DNA of 64,000 nucleotides, taken from the NCBI GenBank assembly GCA_037176705.1, contig CM073907.1:12369001-12433000 (forward strand), given 5' to 3'. Below, in pieces: positions 24,320 through 35,864 of this stretch. The notes beneath the pieces were generated by a model that made no database searches, had not been told where the DNA came from, and saw only the letters and a list, made by a program, of their open reading frames with translations. Origin of the DNA: Molossus alvarezi (taxonomy: Eukaryota > Chordata > Mammalia > Chiroptera > Molossidae). The stretch's first letter is position 1. Each line of letters begins with the position of its first letter. A program made the translations under genes and the position numbers.

Positions 24320-25201
24320 TCAAGACGAGGCGGCTGGGGCGCTGGCCTGAGGCCTGGCCCGGTCCTCCTCCTCCGCCAGAGCCTCGCAGTACTGCGCTGG
24401 CCAGTCTTTGGGGTCCTGATTGTGGACTTTGGCCACAAACTTCAACACTTTCATCTTGCTGGTCTCCAGGCTGGTGCGCGGGCCCCACTGCAGTTCATAG
24501 TCCACGGGGTCGGTGTGCGGGATCCGCCGGTACTCCAGGTAACGCTGCCGAACAAAGTCTTCCGTAATGAGCTTCTTGGGGTCGCCAAAAATGAGATGCT
24601 TCTTGGTGGGGAACACCCCGAGGCGCCGCAGGAAGTCCCAGACCTCGGTCTCCTTGACGGTGTTGCCCTTCATGAAGATGAGCCCCAGCACGATCATCAG
24701 GAGGCCGGTGGTGGGCGTGCCCTGGTCGCCGCGCACCTCCGCGTCCTCCTCCACGGGCTCCAGGGTGTTGATGAGGATGTAGGTGCTGCTCTTGGGCTCC
24801 AGCTCCACCAGCTTGTACCCGAAGACGTACTGGAGGCGCTCGGCCGCCAGTCGGAGCAGGTCGGGGAACAGGTCCCTGTAGTCCCCGAGGACGTGCTTCA
24901 CGATGTCGCTCCGCTTGATCGGGATCTTCTTCTGGTCCTTAATCAGCAGGAACTGCACCAGCTCGGCCACCTTCAGCTCCAGCTGCTTCTGGGACCTGGG
25001 CCCCGCCGCGGGGGACGCCCCGGCCCGGCGGGCGCCCTGCGAGGAGGCGCTGCGGGGCTCCTGCGAGCCGCCCGCCCCGCGGGAGGTGCTCGGGGCCTCC
25101 TCGGCGACGCCGCTTCTGGAGGCCCGGCTGTCCCCGCCGCGGCCCCAGTCCCTGTCGGCCTGGGAGCTGGGGCGGCCCCGGCTCCGCGGCTTCTGCAACA
25201 T
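24320..25201 (-). CDS. NSMCE3: NSMCE3, MAGE-domain subunit of the SMC5/6 complex
   Basis: An intact single-exon frame of 293 codons (human about 304). NSE3 (NDNL2, MAGEG1) binds NSE1 and NSE4 in the SMC5/6 complex in the nucleus, stimulates the NSE1 RING ligase, contacts DNA and acts in homologous-recombination repair. Residues 1-70 are low-complexity, rich in R, S, G and A, and carry the length difference. Residues 75-277 are the MAGE homology domain: a first winged helix ([17 protein letters not shown] to LINTLEP) and a second ([18 protein letters not shown] to WPAQYCEAL), with the near-invariant [16 protein letters not shown] at 202-217. The start is the ATG at 25201 in MLQKPR, with G at -3; the stop is TGA at 24320-24322. 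It is intronless and sense-nested in an ENTREP2 intron, and shows no damage. Confidence 0.97.
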   Translation of the reverse strand: MLQKPRSRGRPSSQADRDWGRGGDSRASRSGVAEEAPSTSRGAGGSQEPRSASSQGARRAGASPAAGPRSQKQLELKVAELVQFLLIKDQKKIPIKRSDIVKHVLGDYRDLFPDLLRLAAERLQYVFGYKLVELEPKSSTYILINTLEPVEEDAEVRGDQGTPTTGLLMIVLGLIFMKGNTVKETEVWDFLRRLGVFPTKKHLIFGDPKKLITEDFVRQRYLEYRRIPHTDPVDYELQWGPRTSLETSKMKVLKFVAKVHNQDPKDWPAQYCEALAEEEDRARPQASAPAASS

Positions 25202-25480
25202 GTCACCGGCAGTACGCGCCCGTTCAGGCCGGGAGCTCCGGGTACCGGCGGCGGAGACCCGACAGCGGCGCGCTGCGGATTGTGGGTCGGCGCGCCGTAC
25301 GCCTGGGCGGGGCCAGGGGTGCGCGTTGCGTCACAGAGGCCGCGCCCCGCACCGGTGGGCGGGAACTGCGCGGTGCGTCACAGGGTCGACGTGCTGCGTC
25401 CTCGGCGTCTGCCCAGCCGCCGCCAGGTGACTGCAGCGCGTCGGTGAGGCAGGGGCGTCCTTGCACACCAGGCCCACAGC
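25202..25480 (-). promoter_or_regulatory. NSMCE3: NSMCE3 CpG-island promoter region
   Basis: CpG-dense sequence immediately upstream of the NSMCE3 start codon; the island continues across the coding region to about 24350. It holds two GC boxes (GGGCGGGG at 25305-25312 and GGGCGGGA at 25357-25364) and two copies of TGCGTCACA at 25327-25335 and 25374-25382. On the minus strand the latter read TGTGACGCA, which is ATF/CREB half-site-like. No TATA box is visible. A TATA-less housekeeping promoter fits a DNA-repair subunit; the exact start site cannot be read from sequence. Confidence 0.7.
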
Positions 25481-26430
25481 GAACAGGAACCGGAACGAAC
25501 TGAGTGTGCGGTAAGTTCAGGCCCGGGAGAGTGACCCAGATCGCGAATATCAAGAGTCTTCAAGTTGGGAATGTTGTATACATGGAGGGGACTCCATGAA
25601 TGTGGAAGAATAAAGTGGACGGAAAGGCAAGAGCCTGGAGGGGGCGTGAACGCATTTCCTTCTGCACGAAGCTGGACTACAATGAATAAAAGACCCAGAG
25701 GATGCCCAGTGGGCTTTGCCTTAGCCACTCCCTCCCCATGCCGCAGTTTACCACGTTTTCCCTGTTTCAGTCTTTATATTCTTGGATTCAACCCCCATCA
25801 GCTAGAAGGCGACGACCAAACCCACTGCCTAGAGCATGTTTAAGCGGAGTGTTGTTGCTGCGTCAAAAGAGTTTATCTTTTGGAAAGCACGTGTAAACTC
25901 CTTGGGCCCACAACCACAATTTTTAGCAGAAATGGAAAAGAAGAATGCTGCAAACAGAAACGGGCTCTCTTAAGAGGTTACCATTTAATTTTGCATCAAT
26001 GATCAAGAACTGCAATAATGTGTGAATCTCTTGAATTTCGTAATTCTTACTATATCAGCCTTAGGGTTTGATAAGAAAGGAGAGAACCCAGAGACGTCAT
26101 CCCTCCTGATCTGTGATGTGTGCACTGTGTACATATATTTTTTTAATTGCGCAACTCTTAATAGCCAACGTGAGTCATTAACTCAAACTATCCGTAATCT
26201 TCTGCTATTACTTCTACAGATCTTAGCAAATGTGTTCCTTTCCTATTTACTGACTTACAAAGAAGAAACTGGATTTACCTGTTTTGTTGTGTTATTTTTA
26301 AAGTTACCCAGAAAATGGGTAAACTCTTTAAACAACAAAATCAAACTCAATTCCTCTTTGGTGCAAATATATTCAAAGGAAAGCAATTCAAAACACATTA
26401 TTTGAATAACAGCATCAAAACACAATCTTA
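25481..26430. other. intron upstream of NSMCE3, no element recognised
   Basis: CpG density falls off after about 25480 and the sequence becomes AT-rich. No repeat or exon recognised. Confidence 0.45.
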
Positions 26431-26433
26431 TTA

Positions 26434-26624
26434 GCCCTGGCCAGGCGGCTGCCTTGGTTGGGCATCATCCCTTGCACTGGAAGGGTTGCAGGTTCGATTC
26501 CTGATCAGGGCACATACCCAGGTTTCAGGTTCGATCCCTGGTTGGGGTACACAACTGATCAATGTTTCTTACACTGATGTTTCTCTCCCTCTCCTTTCCC
26601 CTCTCTCTAAAATCAATAAACATA
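26434..26624 (+). mobile_element. VES-related SINE, divergent subtype
   Basis: Head gccctggccaggcggctgcc, catcccttgcactggaagg, short CT body, aaaatcaataaa tail. Confidence 0.75.
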
Positions 26625-26723
26625 GCCTCACGAGGATTTAGAACAAAAAAAGGCATTACCAGAAGTAATTGGACAAAAAAGATGGGACAAATAAGGCCTG
26701 GGTTAGGAAGAGGCAAAGAATAA

Positions 26724-26958
26724 ACCCTGGCCCATTTGGCCCAGCGGTTAAAGCGTCGGCCCACGGACCAGAGAGTCCTGGGTTCCCTAGGGGCATGTGC
26801 CTCGGTTGCAGTTTGTCCCAAACCTGGTTGGGGTCATGTGAGTGGCAACCACTCCATGTGTCTCTCTCACATCGATGTTTCTCTCTCGCTTCCTCCCTCT
26901 TTCCCTCCTGCTCTATCTGAGGATAAATGCAAAAATTCCTTGGTGAGGATAAAAAAAA
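26724..26958 (+). mobile_element. VES-type SINE
   Basis: ccctggcccatttggcccagc to ccttggtgaggataaaaaa. Confidence 0.85.
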
Positions 26959-29164
26959 GATGGTAGGGACCCTGTAACATCAGGGGAAAACAGCCACCTT
27001 ATAAATACAAATGTGGCAGACACAATCATTGCCCTGACAATGAAGAGAGAAAGCCCCACCACGGGTGAGAGCCACATGCATCTGGGAAGGAGGAAAGAGC
27101 AGAGGAGCACCTGATGCTGCACCTGGTCCAGCTGCCTGGGCTGCGGAGTCGCTGTGGGAAGGACAACCCTAAAGGCACAAGAGATGAAGGAGCTTGCTTT
27201 TCCAGAGCATTCCCGCTCCTCAAGGTTGGCAGCATCATCCCTTAATCTAGTTGGAGAAACCAGGGCATCTTTCTTTCTTGAGGAGAATGATTTTATGAAT
27301 CCCACAAGTCTGAGAAGAGGTGGTGTGGGGAAAAAGCAAATCTGAGCTCATTAACTGCTTCCTGGGATCCAATCAGTCATTAAAAATGTGCTGATGAAAT
27401 TTTCTTGGCCTGCTCGATTGTTTATAATTATCCAGTGGCTCACTGCTCATAAGTGTTTTCCTTTCCCATTTACCTCTGAGCAAATTACCTAATTCACTGT
27501 GGTTATTATTCTGGACATTTAAAGACTGTACATTGGAAAATTTCACACAGAAATTCATGTGGGTACATCTGTTATGCTTATACTCTACTTAATCCTTTGT
27601 GCCCAAGTGTGATTATTACATACAGTTTATAGAAATCCAGCCCCACTCATTGCCGTTTAATATCAACATCCATTTACATTTTTACTTCATTAATCTTACT
27701 CCAGATGACATTTTCTATATGTATAAATTACACAACCCAAATAACAAGTGACTGGGTGAGGAGTGGACATGTGACGCAATTCTGGCCAGTGAGATGTAAG
27801 GAATATCTGGGGGGCGGCTTCTGAGAAATGTTTACTTGCTGTCAAAAAGAGGTTCACGGGAAAAAATTCCTCTTCTAGGCATTGTGCATCTGTGTCAATC
27901 ATCTTGTGACCACAGGTGGCACGAAGCCAACACATCCCACATTGAAAGCTGCCGAACCGGAAGCTGGACAGGGTCTGGGTCCTTGGTGCCTTCACTAGGC
28001 TGCTGAGCCAGCGAACTCTGGGCAGCCCACCTCGGGACACATTGTTTGAGATAATAACTCCCTCTGTTGTTTACACTTTTGTGTAAGCCAAAAGCATCCC
28101 AGTTGACATCTGTAGATGCGGTTGTCCCAGCACCTGGTTGTTGACAGATTTCACCTGGTAAAGCCAGGGTCCCAGTCACTGGCACACACCAGCCCCTCAC
28201 CTGGTTTGGAGATCTACAGACATTTGAACATCAGCTTGAAACGCTGCTGAAGTTCAGGTCCAGGTACAAGACCACAGGTTGGTAGGCAGCCTCCCTTCCT
28301 GTGGCAAAGACACATTTTGATGTTATGGGGGACCTGGGAAGGGGGAGGATCTAGGGTTTTTCCAGAGCCTGTAGGTTAGAAAGGCAGAACTTATTTAGAG
28401 GTCTTGAAGGTGGATCCTCATCTTTCATGGACATCATCCTGGCTTAAGTGACACCTGTCCTCACTGAGCAGTTCACTGCCGGGACCTCGGGTCGCACACG
28501 GCCCCTGCTGCTCCTCAACCTGCTCTGTCTTTCCAGCAAGGTCATCACTTCTGTACCCACCTGACGGACCAGCACCATCCCTCAGGGGACTGAGCCTTCA
28601 GTACCCTCTCATCTTGCCCGTAGCTGGGCCCTGACCCGAGACCTTACTCAATGCTACAATCTTGGTCCCTGGGGTTCTTGGAAGGAGAGGACAGAAGGTT
28701 ATGACCTGAGGTTCTGGGGGTTTTCAGGAGCGAGGGTCTGTTTTTGTTGCCTGGATTCAGGTAGCACCCCTAAGTAGCCCTGCTCCCTGCCTAGAACTGG
28801 TCCTAACAGGAGCCCCATGTTTCTTGTCTCCTGTGGCTACTGATGATGCCTGGGGTGAGGGTGTGTCCAGAGACCAGCCCACTGGTGATCCCCAAGGCCT
28901 ACGGTAGATGAGTCAAGATCAGGGATCAGAGACTATGGGTCAAAGGTCAGGGAGTCCTGAGAAAGGCTGCATCTCTGGGAGGGTCCAGTATGAACAGCCA
29001 TGTAGGCCAGAGTGGGGTCAGCCAACTGGTTGGGGGGACATCCAAGCAGCAGAGAAGAGGCCTGTCTGGCCCACCTGAGCTGTCAGTTGTGGGAGGACTC
29101 AGCTGCCCACTTTGAAAGAAAAGTTGGAAGGTGAGACTGAAGACAATCTACCTCTATTTGATAC
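26959..29164. other. intron, largely unassigned
   Basis: No exon found. The 27755-28110 part may be an old LTR fragment (separate entry). The 28200-29100 part is GC-moderate with no recognised repeat. Confidence 0.4.
27755..28110 (+). mobile_element. possible ancient LTR fragment
   Basis: Resembles a mammal-wide LTR in wording (ggccagtgagatgtaagg, catcttgtgaccacaggtgg, tgggtccttggtgcc). Family not named with confidence. Confidence 0.35.
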
Positions 29165-29179
29165 AAAAAGCGGACCCTA

Positions 29180-29373
29180 GCCTGGCTGGTGTGGCCCAGT
29201 GAATTGAGCACTGTCCCATGAACTGAGAGGTCCAGTTGGATTCCGGTGAGGGCACATGCCAGGGTTGGGGGCTCGATCCCCAATAGGGAGCGTGTAGAAG
29301 GCAGCCAACTAATGTTTTTTTCTCTTTCTCTCAAAATTCAATTAAAACATTTTTTTTAAAGTGAAAAGAAAAG
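29180..29373 (+). mobile_element. VES-type SINE
   Basis: TSD aaaaa(g/a)cggacccta at 29165-29179 and about 29374-29388. Confidence 0.88.
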
Positions 29374-29399
29374 AAAAAACGGACCCTATCCCCATTTCT

Positions 29400-29617
29400 T
29401 TATTTTTCCCTTTACTGATTTTAGAGAGAGGAAAGGAGAGGGAGGGAGAGAGAGAGAGAAACACCGATGAGCGAGAATATCAATTGGCCGCCTCCTACAT
29501 GCCCAGCAGTGGGGACCTGGCCCATAACCCGGGCATGTGCCCTGATCGGGAATCAAACCTCTTGGTGCTTGGTTGGTGCTTGGGTCAAGGCTCAATTACT
29601 GAGCCACACTGGCTGGG
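29400..29617 (-). mobile_element. VES-type SINE adjoining the previous one
   Basis: Perfect 16-bp TSD ccctatccccatttct at 29384-29399 and 29618-29633; it overlaps the 3' TSD of the SINE at 29180. Confidence 0.9.
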
Positions 29618-29997
29618 CCCTATCCCCATTTCTACCCCCACCGTACCATATCCAAAACTAGACCATGTGGTCTGCCAGCCCACTGCCACAGGGGAAAGCC
29701 ATCCACTCTATCTGTGCCCATCTCTTCTGTCAATCTACCCCGGCCTGAAGAGGTTCACAGCTGTCCTGGCCACTAGCTGGACCCACACCAGCCTGGCAAG
29801 ATGACTCGCGGAAGCAAACTCACATGCCCAAGAAGTGCAGTGGTCTGAAGGAGACAAATTCTAGAACAGATGGCTACTATGGAGCAGAATTGACGGAGGA
29901 AACAGAAATAGACCGGACGATAAAAACATAATGAGAACAGAAGGCGAGGGGAGCACAGCACAACAAAACACTTCTCGAGCAGACCATGCCATTTTTT

Positions 29998-30228
29998 TTG
30001 TTAATCCTCACCCAAGGATATTTTTCCTATTGATTTTTAGAGAGTGGAAGAGAGAGAGAAACATGGATGTGAGAGAGACACATACACGGGTTGCCTCCCG
30101 AACCACCCCAACTGGGGCCAGAGGTTGAACCTGCAACCCAGGTACATGCCCTTGACCATAAATCAAACCCGAGACCCTCTGGTCTGCAGGCCAACGCTCT
30201 AACCGCTGAGCAACACTGGCCAGGGCCA
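29998..30228 (-). mobile_element. VES-type SINE
   Basis: Antisense taatcctcacccaaggatat to ctgagcaacactggccagggc. Confidence 0.85.
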
Positions 30229-30391
30229 GAGTCATGCCTTTTTCATTTCAAATGTTCACAGAGGTGCTGTAACACAGCATGGTCCCCACTGAAAACCACA
30301 CACTATTTTAGGAGGCTCAGAGGAAAGATGCGTCACACAAGACAGGACCAAAAGATCAGGAAATAAAAACCACGTGAAATAGCAACATCCA

Positions 30392-30620
30392 GCCCTGGCC
30401 GGTTTGGCTCAGCGGTTAGAGTGTCCGCCTGCGGTCCGGAGAGACCCGGGTTCGGTTCCCGCTAAAGGCGCGTACCTCGGTTGCAGCCTGGTTGGTTGTG
30501 CGGGTGGCAGCCACTCGATGTGGCCCTTTCACATCGATGTTTCCCTCTCTCTCTCTTCCTCTCTCTCCCTCCCACTCTGTCTGTACAAAAAATGTCCTCG
30601 GATGAGGATAAAAAAAAAAA
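30392..30620 (+). mobile_element. VES-type SINE, young-looking
   Basis: Perfect 16-bp TSD GAAATAGCAACATCCA at 30376-30391 and 30621-30636. Confidence 0.93.
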
Positions 30621-30735
30621 GAAATAGCAACATCCAAAGGGGAGAAGTAGGAGGCATAAGATGTAAATGATACAAGTTGGGGAGAAAACGAAACACATGA
30701 CAAAGAACAAGCAAAGAAACTCTAACAAAGAAAAA

Positions 30736-31138
30736 GCAACTCTGGCTGGGTAGCTCAGGTGTCTAGACAAGGTTGCGGGTTTGATCCCCAGTCCAGGCTC
30801 ATACAAGAATCAACCAACGGCCCTGGCCAGTTTGGCTCAGCGGTTAGAGTGTCGGCCTGCGGTCCTGAGAGACCCGGGTTCGGTTCCCGCTAAGGGCATG
30901 TACCTCGGTTGCAGTTTGTCCCCAGCCCTGGTTGGTTGTGCGGGTGGCAGCCACTCGATGTGTCCCTTTCACATCGATGTTTCTCTCTCTCTCTCTCTCT
31001 CCCTCCCACTCTACCTGAACAAAAAATGGAAAAATGTCCTCGGGTGAGGATAAAAAAAAAAAAAAAGAATCAACCAACGGATGCACAAACACACGGAACA
31101 ACAAATCTCTCTCTCTCTCTCAAATCAATTTTTAAAAA
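30736..31138 (+). mobile_element. older bat SINE subtype split by a VES SINE
   Basis: tctggctgggtagctcaggt and ggttgcgggtttgatcccc, then after the insertion ggaacaacaaatctctctct. Flanks aaaagcaac / aaacagcaac. Confidence 0.75.
30821..31064 (+). mobile_element. VES-type SINE nested in an older SINE
   Basis: Perfect 16-bp TSD AAGAATCAACCAACGG at 30805-30820 and 31065-31080. Confidence 0.93.
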
Positions 31139-31635
31139 CAGCAACTTGCGTCTTCCAACTGAAAGCGTTCTGAAATGGCAGTGTTTCTGAATTTCAAGAC
31201 GAGGGAAAAAGTCATACAAGCTTCCAGACAAAAAGAACACGTTTCCAGAAGTTGAACATTTCTCAATGGCAACCTTGGAAACTTACAGACGATGGAATAG
31301 CCTTTAGTGGTTATGGAGAAGAATGAACCACAATCCATGAATTCTCCCCGGGGCAGGACATTGTGATGTCAGTAAAGAAGAGATTACTGGACCTGGAAGT
31401 AGGAAGCATACTTCTCAGGTGTCCCCTCTGAGAATATTGTAGGATGCTCTCCCCCAAGAACCAAGTCCAACGGGGATCCATAGGGAGGCAAAGTGCTCTG
31501 AGCAATCGTGAGAATCGTCTTGTAACATTTATTTTTCCATCTTGATGGATAATGATATTGTGAATGTAAATTCTATTACAATTGTTGCTAAGGATTCTTG
31601 AAACAGAAGAAAATCTTTAGTAGGAGCCTCTAGAC

Positions 31636-31854
31636 CAGCAGTTCTCAACCTGTGGGTCGTGACCCCTTTGGGGGTCAAACAACCCTTTCACAGGGGTCAC
31701 CTAAGACCACTGGAAAATACATTATTTCCGACAGTCTTAGGAACCGAAACACGGCTCCTCTATCCAGGAGGGTCCGCCCACATGCAAATATGTCCACATA
31801 CAACATGAGGAGCTGTATTACAGGGCTGCAGCATTAGGAGGTTGAGAATCACTG
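31636..31854 (+). mobile_element. non-autonomous hAT DNA transposon (URR1-like)
   Basis: A 219-bp element with inverted ends CAGCAGTTCTCAACCT and AGGTTGAGAATCACTG and an 8-bp TSD (CTCTAGAC at 31628-31635, CCCTAGAC at 31855-31862, one mismatch). The interior (tgtgggtcgtgacccctttg, ggggtcacctaagacca) matches the URR1-type mammalian hAT family as I remember it. It encodes nothing. Confidence 0.85.
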
Positions 31855-31862
31855 CCCTAGAC

Positions 31863-32439
31863 CCAAACCATCTCAGCATACCCCAGGAATTAGGGCAAGA
31901 GAGGGGAGACGGAGGGAAAGAGAAAAGATCCCCTTGGTCTCCTCCAGGTGGGGTAAGGTCAACGGGACACTGCACATGTTTAGGTGGGAGGGGATGCTGG
32001 GTACTAAGCTCTAATCTCTCGCTTGCACTCTGTAAGCTACGTTGTCTTCTGTTGGATGGCCTCCTATGGGATCTTCCAATGGGGCAGTGGGGGAGGCTGG
32101 AAGTGGGGCGGGGGGAGGCCTTGCTCCCTCCTGTCTGCCTGATCTTCCTACAGTGTCCTCCCAGCAACACCCCTGCCCGGCAGTGGTTCCAGCCTCCAGT
32201 CTCCACAGCACTCCGGAACCAGCTTCCTGTGACCTCACGAAGGCAGGGACCCGAGCAAGGCAGTCCCTGAGGTCTGACAAGGATCACTGGACAACGTTCG
32301 ATGCAGTGTTTGCCAAGACACTTGAGAACAGATGATGTGGGCAAAGTCCTAGAAAAGCACAACCAAACAAGACCGCTAGGGGAAAAACGAAGTCTGAGCA
32401 GAGCGGGGAGCTACCGAATCTGTAATTCCAAACTTTGGC
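31863..32439. other. intron without recognised element
   Basis: GC-moderate sequence; long frames on both strands overlap each other and match nothing I recognise. Confidence 0.45.
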
Positions 32440-33150
32440 TAATAGGAAACCCCAGGCCCGGATGACATCATGAGTGAATTCTACTGAGCATTTAAGGAAG
32501 GAACACCGGTCTCCAGGCCTCCAGGGAAGAACCAAAGGGACTATTCCCATTGTGTTTTTTGAAGAAAACCGAACCTTAATACAAAAACCTGCCAAGGACG
32601 ATTGAAAACGAGGATGTAGTGGAAAACCCTGAACCACAGGCAAACAAAATGAAGAGATTCAGCCTGAGAAAGGTGAGCTCAACCTGGGACAGCAAATTGG
32701 CTTGACATTCAAAAGGCAAACAAGATAATTCACCATATTAACGCAATAAAGGACATCTCTCATTCGATCAGCTCAAAAGAGAAAGAAAAGTCATGAGCAA
32801 ATCCAATATCTAGCCATGACTTTGAGAAACCCTAACAAAACAAGAAAAGTAGCAATCTTGAAGGAGAAGGAATTTGAAACAATTACTACAGAGATATGTG
32901 CACAGAACGTCACGCTTTCTTGGGAAACACTGCCAACGCTTCTTCTGAGATGAGGGATAAGACAAAGAAACCTGCTCTTCGTCATTTTACTGGAGGTCCC
33001 AGCCAGGGCAATAAGGAAAAAGAAATAAAAGTTATGAAGCTTGAAAAGAAAAGAAATAAAATGGCTTCTTTCTCCCAAATGATGATTTTTGATATGCAGA
33101 AAATGCAAAAGAACATCCAGATAAATCATTAGAATTAATGATTCTATCCA
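32440..33150 (+). mobile_element. old L1 ORF2 fragment
   Basis: Diverged reverse-transcriptase-region text: cccaggcccggatgacatca, gtgaattctactgagcattt, tggaggtcccagccagggca, ataaggaaaaagaaataaaa. Many stops. Confidence 0.7.
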
Positions 33151-33704
33151 AGTACTTGCATTGGAGGGTCCTCCTCGGCACGTGAACCAAACGCGAGGTA
33201 CCCACAGACAAGTGCGCCATATGAAGCAATCCCACGCATGATGCCAGTCTCTCATAATTGTAGCATTTGGAAGCCAATGTTGTGTGACTGACTTGGAGAA
33301 TAAATGACATGCAAAGTAAACAAACAAACATAAAAATAGGGAACATTCCAAGACAGAATGTTCCTGACTTGACAAAGCGCAGATATGGCTCACAGACTCC
33401 AAAACCTTTCTTCTTGCTTGTGGGAAACGCCCTATTTGCACCACCACCACCCCCTTTTCCCATTTTCTGTGAAAGGCATTGAAATGGTTGGCAGGAAAAA
33501 AAATGAGAGGTATTATTTTTGGCAAGCAGGAGAGGGTTATGAATATGCCCATTCTGAAGCTATTGTAAGAGCTCTTCATTAATTTCTCATGCATTAGAAA
33601 ATCTAATATAAAGTAGCCTGGCTATTAATGGACTGAAACTTTGTCAACTTCCAGGAGAATTCTTATTTGCCTTCAGTGTAAGTGAACTGCTTATGTCTAT
33701 TTTT

Positions 33705-33939
33705 TTTTTTTTAAATCCTCACCCGATGACATGTTTTTATTAATTTTAGAGAGAAAGGAGGGAGAAAACAAAAAAAAAAAAGAACAGTGATGTGAGAGAG
33801 AAACAATTGGTTGCCTCCTGTGCACACCCTGACCTGGGATCCAACCTGAAACCTATGTATGTGCCCTAACTGGGAATCGAACCCACAACCTTATGGTGTA
33901 CAGGACAACGCTCCAACCAACTGAGCCACCCAGGTAGGG
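33705..33939 (-). mobile_element. VES-type SINE
   Basis: Antisense aaatcctcacccgatgacat to ccaactgagccacccaggta. Flanks tgcttatgtctat / tgcatatgtctat. Confidence 0.82.
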
Positions 33940-34058
33940 CTGCATATGTCTATAAATTCTTATTTGCTGCAGTACATGTGAATTGTGTGTCTTTTAAAAC
34001 ACTAGATTCTGTACTTCCTGACCCAGCACCAGCTTATTTTAAAAAATCAGTGAATGGG

Positions 34059-34325
34059 GCCCTGGCCGGTTTGGCTCAGCGGTTAGAGCGTTGGCCTGAA
34101 GACCAGAGAGTCCCGGGTTCGGTTCCTGCTAAGGGCATGTACCTCAGTTGCAGTTTGTCCCCGGCCCCGGTTGGGTTGTGCGGTGGCAACCAGTGGATGT
34201 GTCTCTCTCACATCGATGTTTCTCTCTCTCTCTCCCCCTTCTCTCTCTCCCGCTCTATCTGAAGATAAATGTATAAATGTCCTCAGGTGAGGATAAAAAA
34301 AAAAGTTAAAAAAAAAACAAAAACA
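34059..34325 (+). mobile_element. VES-type SINE carrying another SINE in its tail
   Basis: TSD aaaaaatc(a/g)gtgaatgg at about 34041-34057 and 34556-34572 brackets this SINE and the next. Confidence 0.88.
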
Positions 34326-34555
34326 GCCCTGGCCAGTTTGGTTCAGCGGTTAGAACGTCAGCCCGCAGACCAGAGAATCTTGGGTTCAGTTCCGGCTAAG
34401 GGCACGTACCTCGGTTGCAGTTTGTCCCCGGCCCCGGTTGGGGTTGTGTGGGTGGCAGCCAGTCAATGTGTCTCTCTCACATCGATGTTTCTCTCTTTCT
34501 CTTTTCCTCCCTCTCTCTCTCCTGTTCTATGTGAAGATAAATGCAAAAAAAAAAA
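34326..34555 (+). mobile_element. VES-type SINE inserted in a SINE tail
   Basis: gccctggccagtttggttcag to gaagataaatgc(A)n. Confidence 0.88.
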
Positions 34556-34572
34556 AAAAAATCGGTGAATGG

Positions 34573-35556
34573 AGACTTAATATCTCAAACTCTAAAAGGA
34601 AAAGATGGATGAAAAGCTTGTCCTGATACACTGAATAGGTGTTTTTGTTTTTTTGTCTTGATAATCAAGTGCATATCTTAAAATGGCTTTTCTCAACTTT
34701 CTCTCTCACACACACACACACCAAGATGTTTCTGTCTTTTCATTGTTCTCGTGGAGTCTAATTACAAAAGAAGGCCCCAGCAAACCCTTTACTATCTCAG
34801 AGAGGCCGAGAAGGGGCAGCCGGGGCACTTGTGAGACCAGAAACCACGCAGAGAGTGGTTTTCAAATGTTGCTGTTAAATCAGATGTGTCTAACACTTGA
34901 CCGCTGGGCTTGGCCATGTGATGATCAGGGGACACAGGAAAAATGCCAGGACAGCCAGGCAGCATTTCGCGTACCCTGTGGGCTGGGCACCGCTTCCCCT
35001 CCCAAGGGAACACCACCACAGGTCCCCACAGCCACACAGGGAACAAGTCAGGGTGACCTGGAACCCCCCAGGCCTCCCACACAGCAATCTTGGGGATGGA
35101 GGACGGGATGGAGCACGGTTCCCCGAATACGGGCACTAAGGTGCACATCTGTTCACTTGAACATGAAAAGAGACGATGATCCTGTGTGTCTAACAGATTT
35201 CAGAAACCCAGCCTGTTCTATTTACAGAGACGAAAGGGGTCTATCTTCTTTTCAAGGAAAAGGCTAAATATAACAGGTTCGGAATACCACGTGACAAGTC
35301 TCAGTTTTAATTAACTCTCGAAATTCAGCACGCTTCTAAAAACATAGGTTTTTCTTCTGATCTCCCTGAGCCCATTTTTTTACTGTCTCCTATTTTTTTT
35401 CCTCCAAGAGCAAGTTATATCAAGGGACCCAAGACCTACAAAAAAAAAATGGTCAAATGATCGTTTTTATTTTTAAGTTCATTTGCCAAGAACCTAACAG
35501 TTTAAAGCATGGTTCTCCCTGGCTCTCTGGAACCAAATGGGAGCTTTCTTTTATAC
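34573..35556. other. intron without recognised element
   Basis: It has a short (CA)n near 34710-34722 and a plus frame at 34683-35267 with no recognisable protein. No repeat identified. Confidence 0.45.
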
Positions 35557-35570
35557 AAAAAATACAGTAT

Positions 35571-35791
35571 GGCCCTGGCCGAGGTGCTCAGTGGTTAGAG
35601 CATTGGCCCAAACACTGAAGGGTCACAGGTCCAATTTCAGGTCAAGGGCACATACCTGGGTTGCAGGTTCAATCGCTGCTTTCAGGAGTCAACCAATTGA
35701 TGTGTCTCTGTCACATCGATGTTTCTCCCTCCCTCCCTTCCACTCTCTCTAAAAATCAATGGAAAAAATATCCTTGAGTGAAGATTAACAA
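35571..35791 (+). mobile_element. VES-type SINE
   Basis: Flanked by aaaaaatacag on both sides; tail gagtgaagattaacaac. Confidence 0.83.
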
Positions 35792-35864
35792 CAAAAAAAT
35801 ACAGGGGGATTATCTGATCAGGTGGAATGAAAATGTGAACAGACACTGTTTAAAAGTTGATCAT

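Noticed and set aside
24266..25447. 393-codon plus-strand open frame opposite NSMCE3
   Set aside because: It is antisense to a clearly recognised conserved gene in a GC-rich island; its composition is just the complement of NSMCE3 codons and it resembles no protein.
32791..33594. 267-codon minus-strand frame
   Set aside because: Much of it is antisense to a decayed L1 ORF2 fragment (32440-33150); no known protein.
34683..35267. 194-codon plus-strand frame
   Set aside because: Starts in a CA microsatellite, overlaps other frames and shows no recognisable protein.
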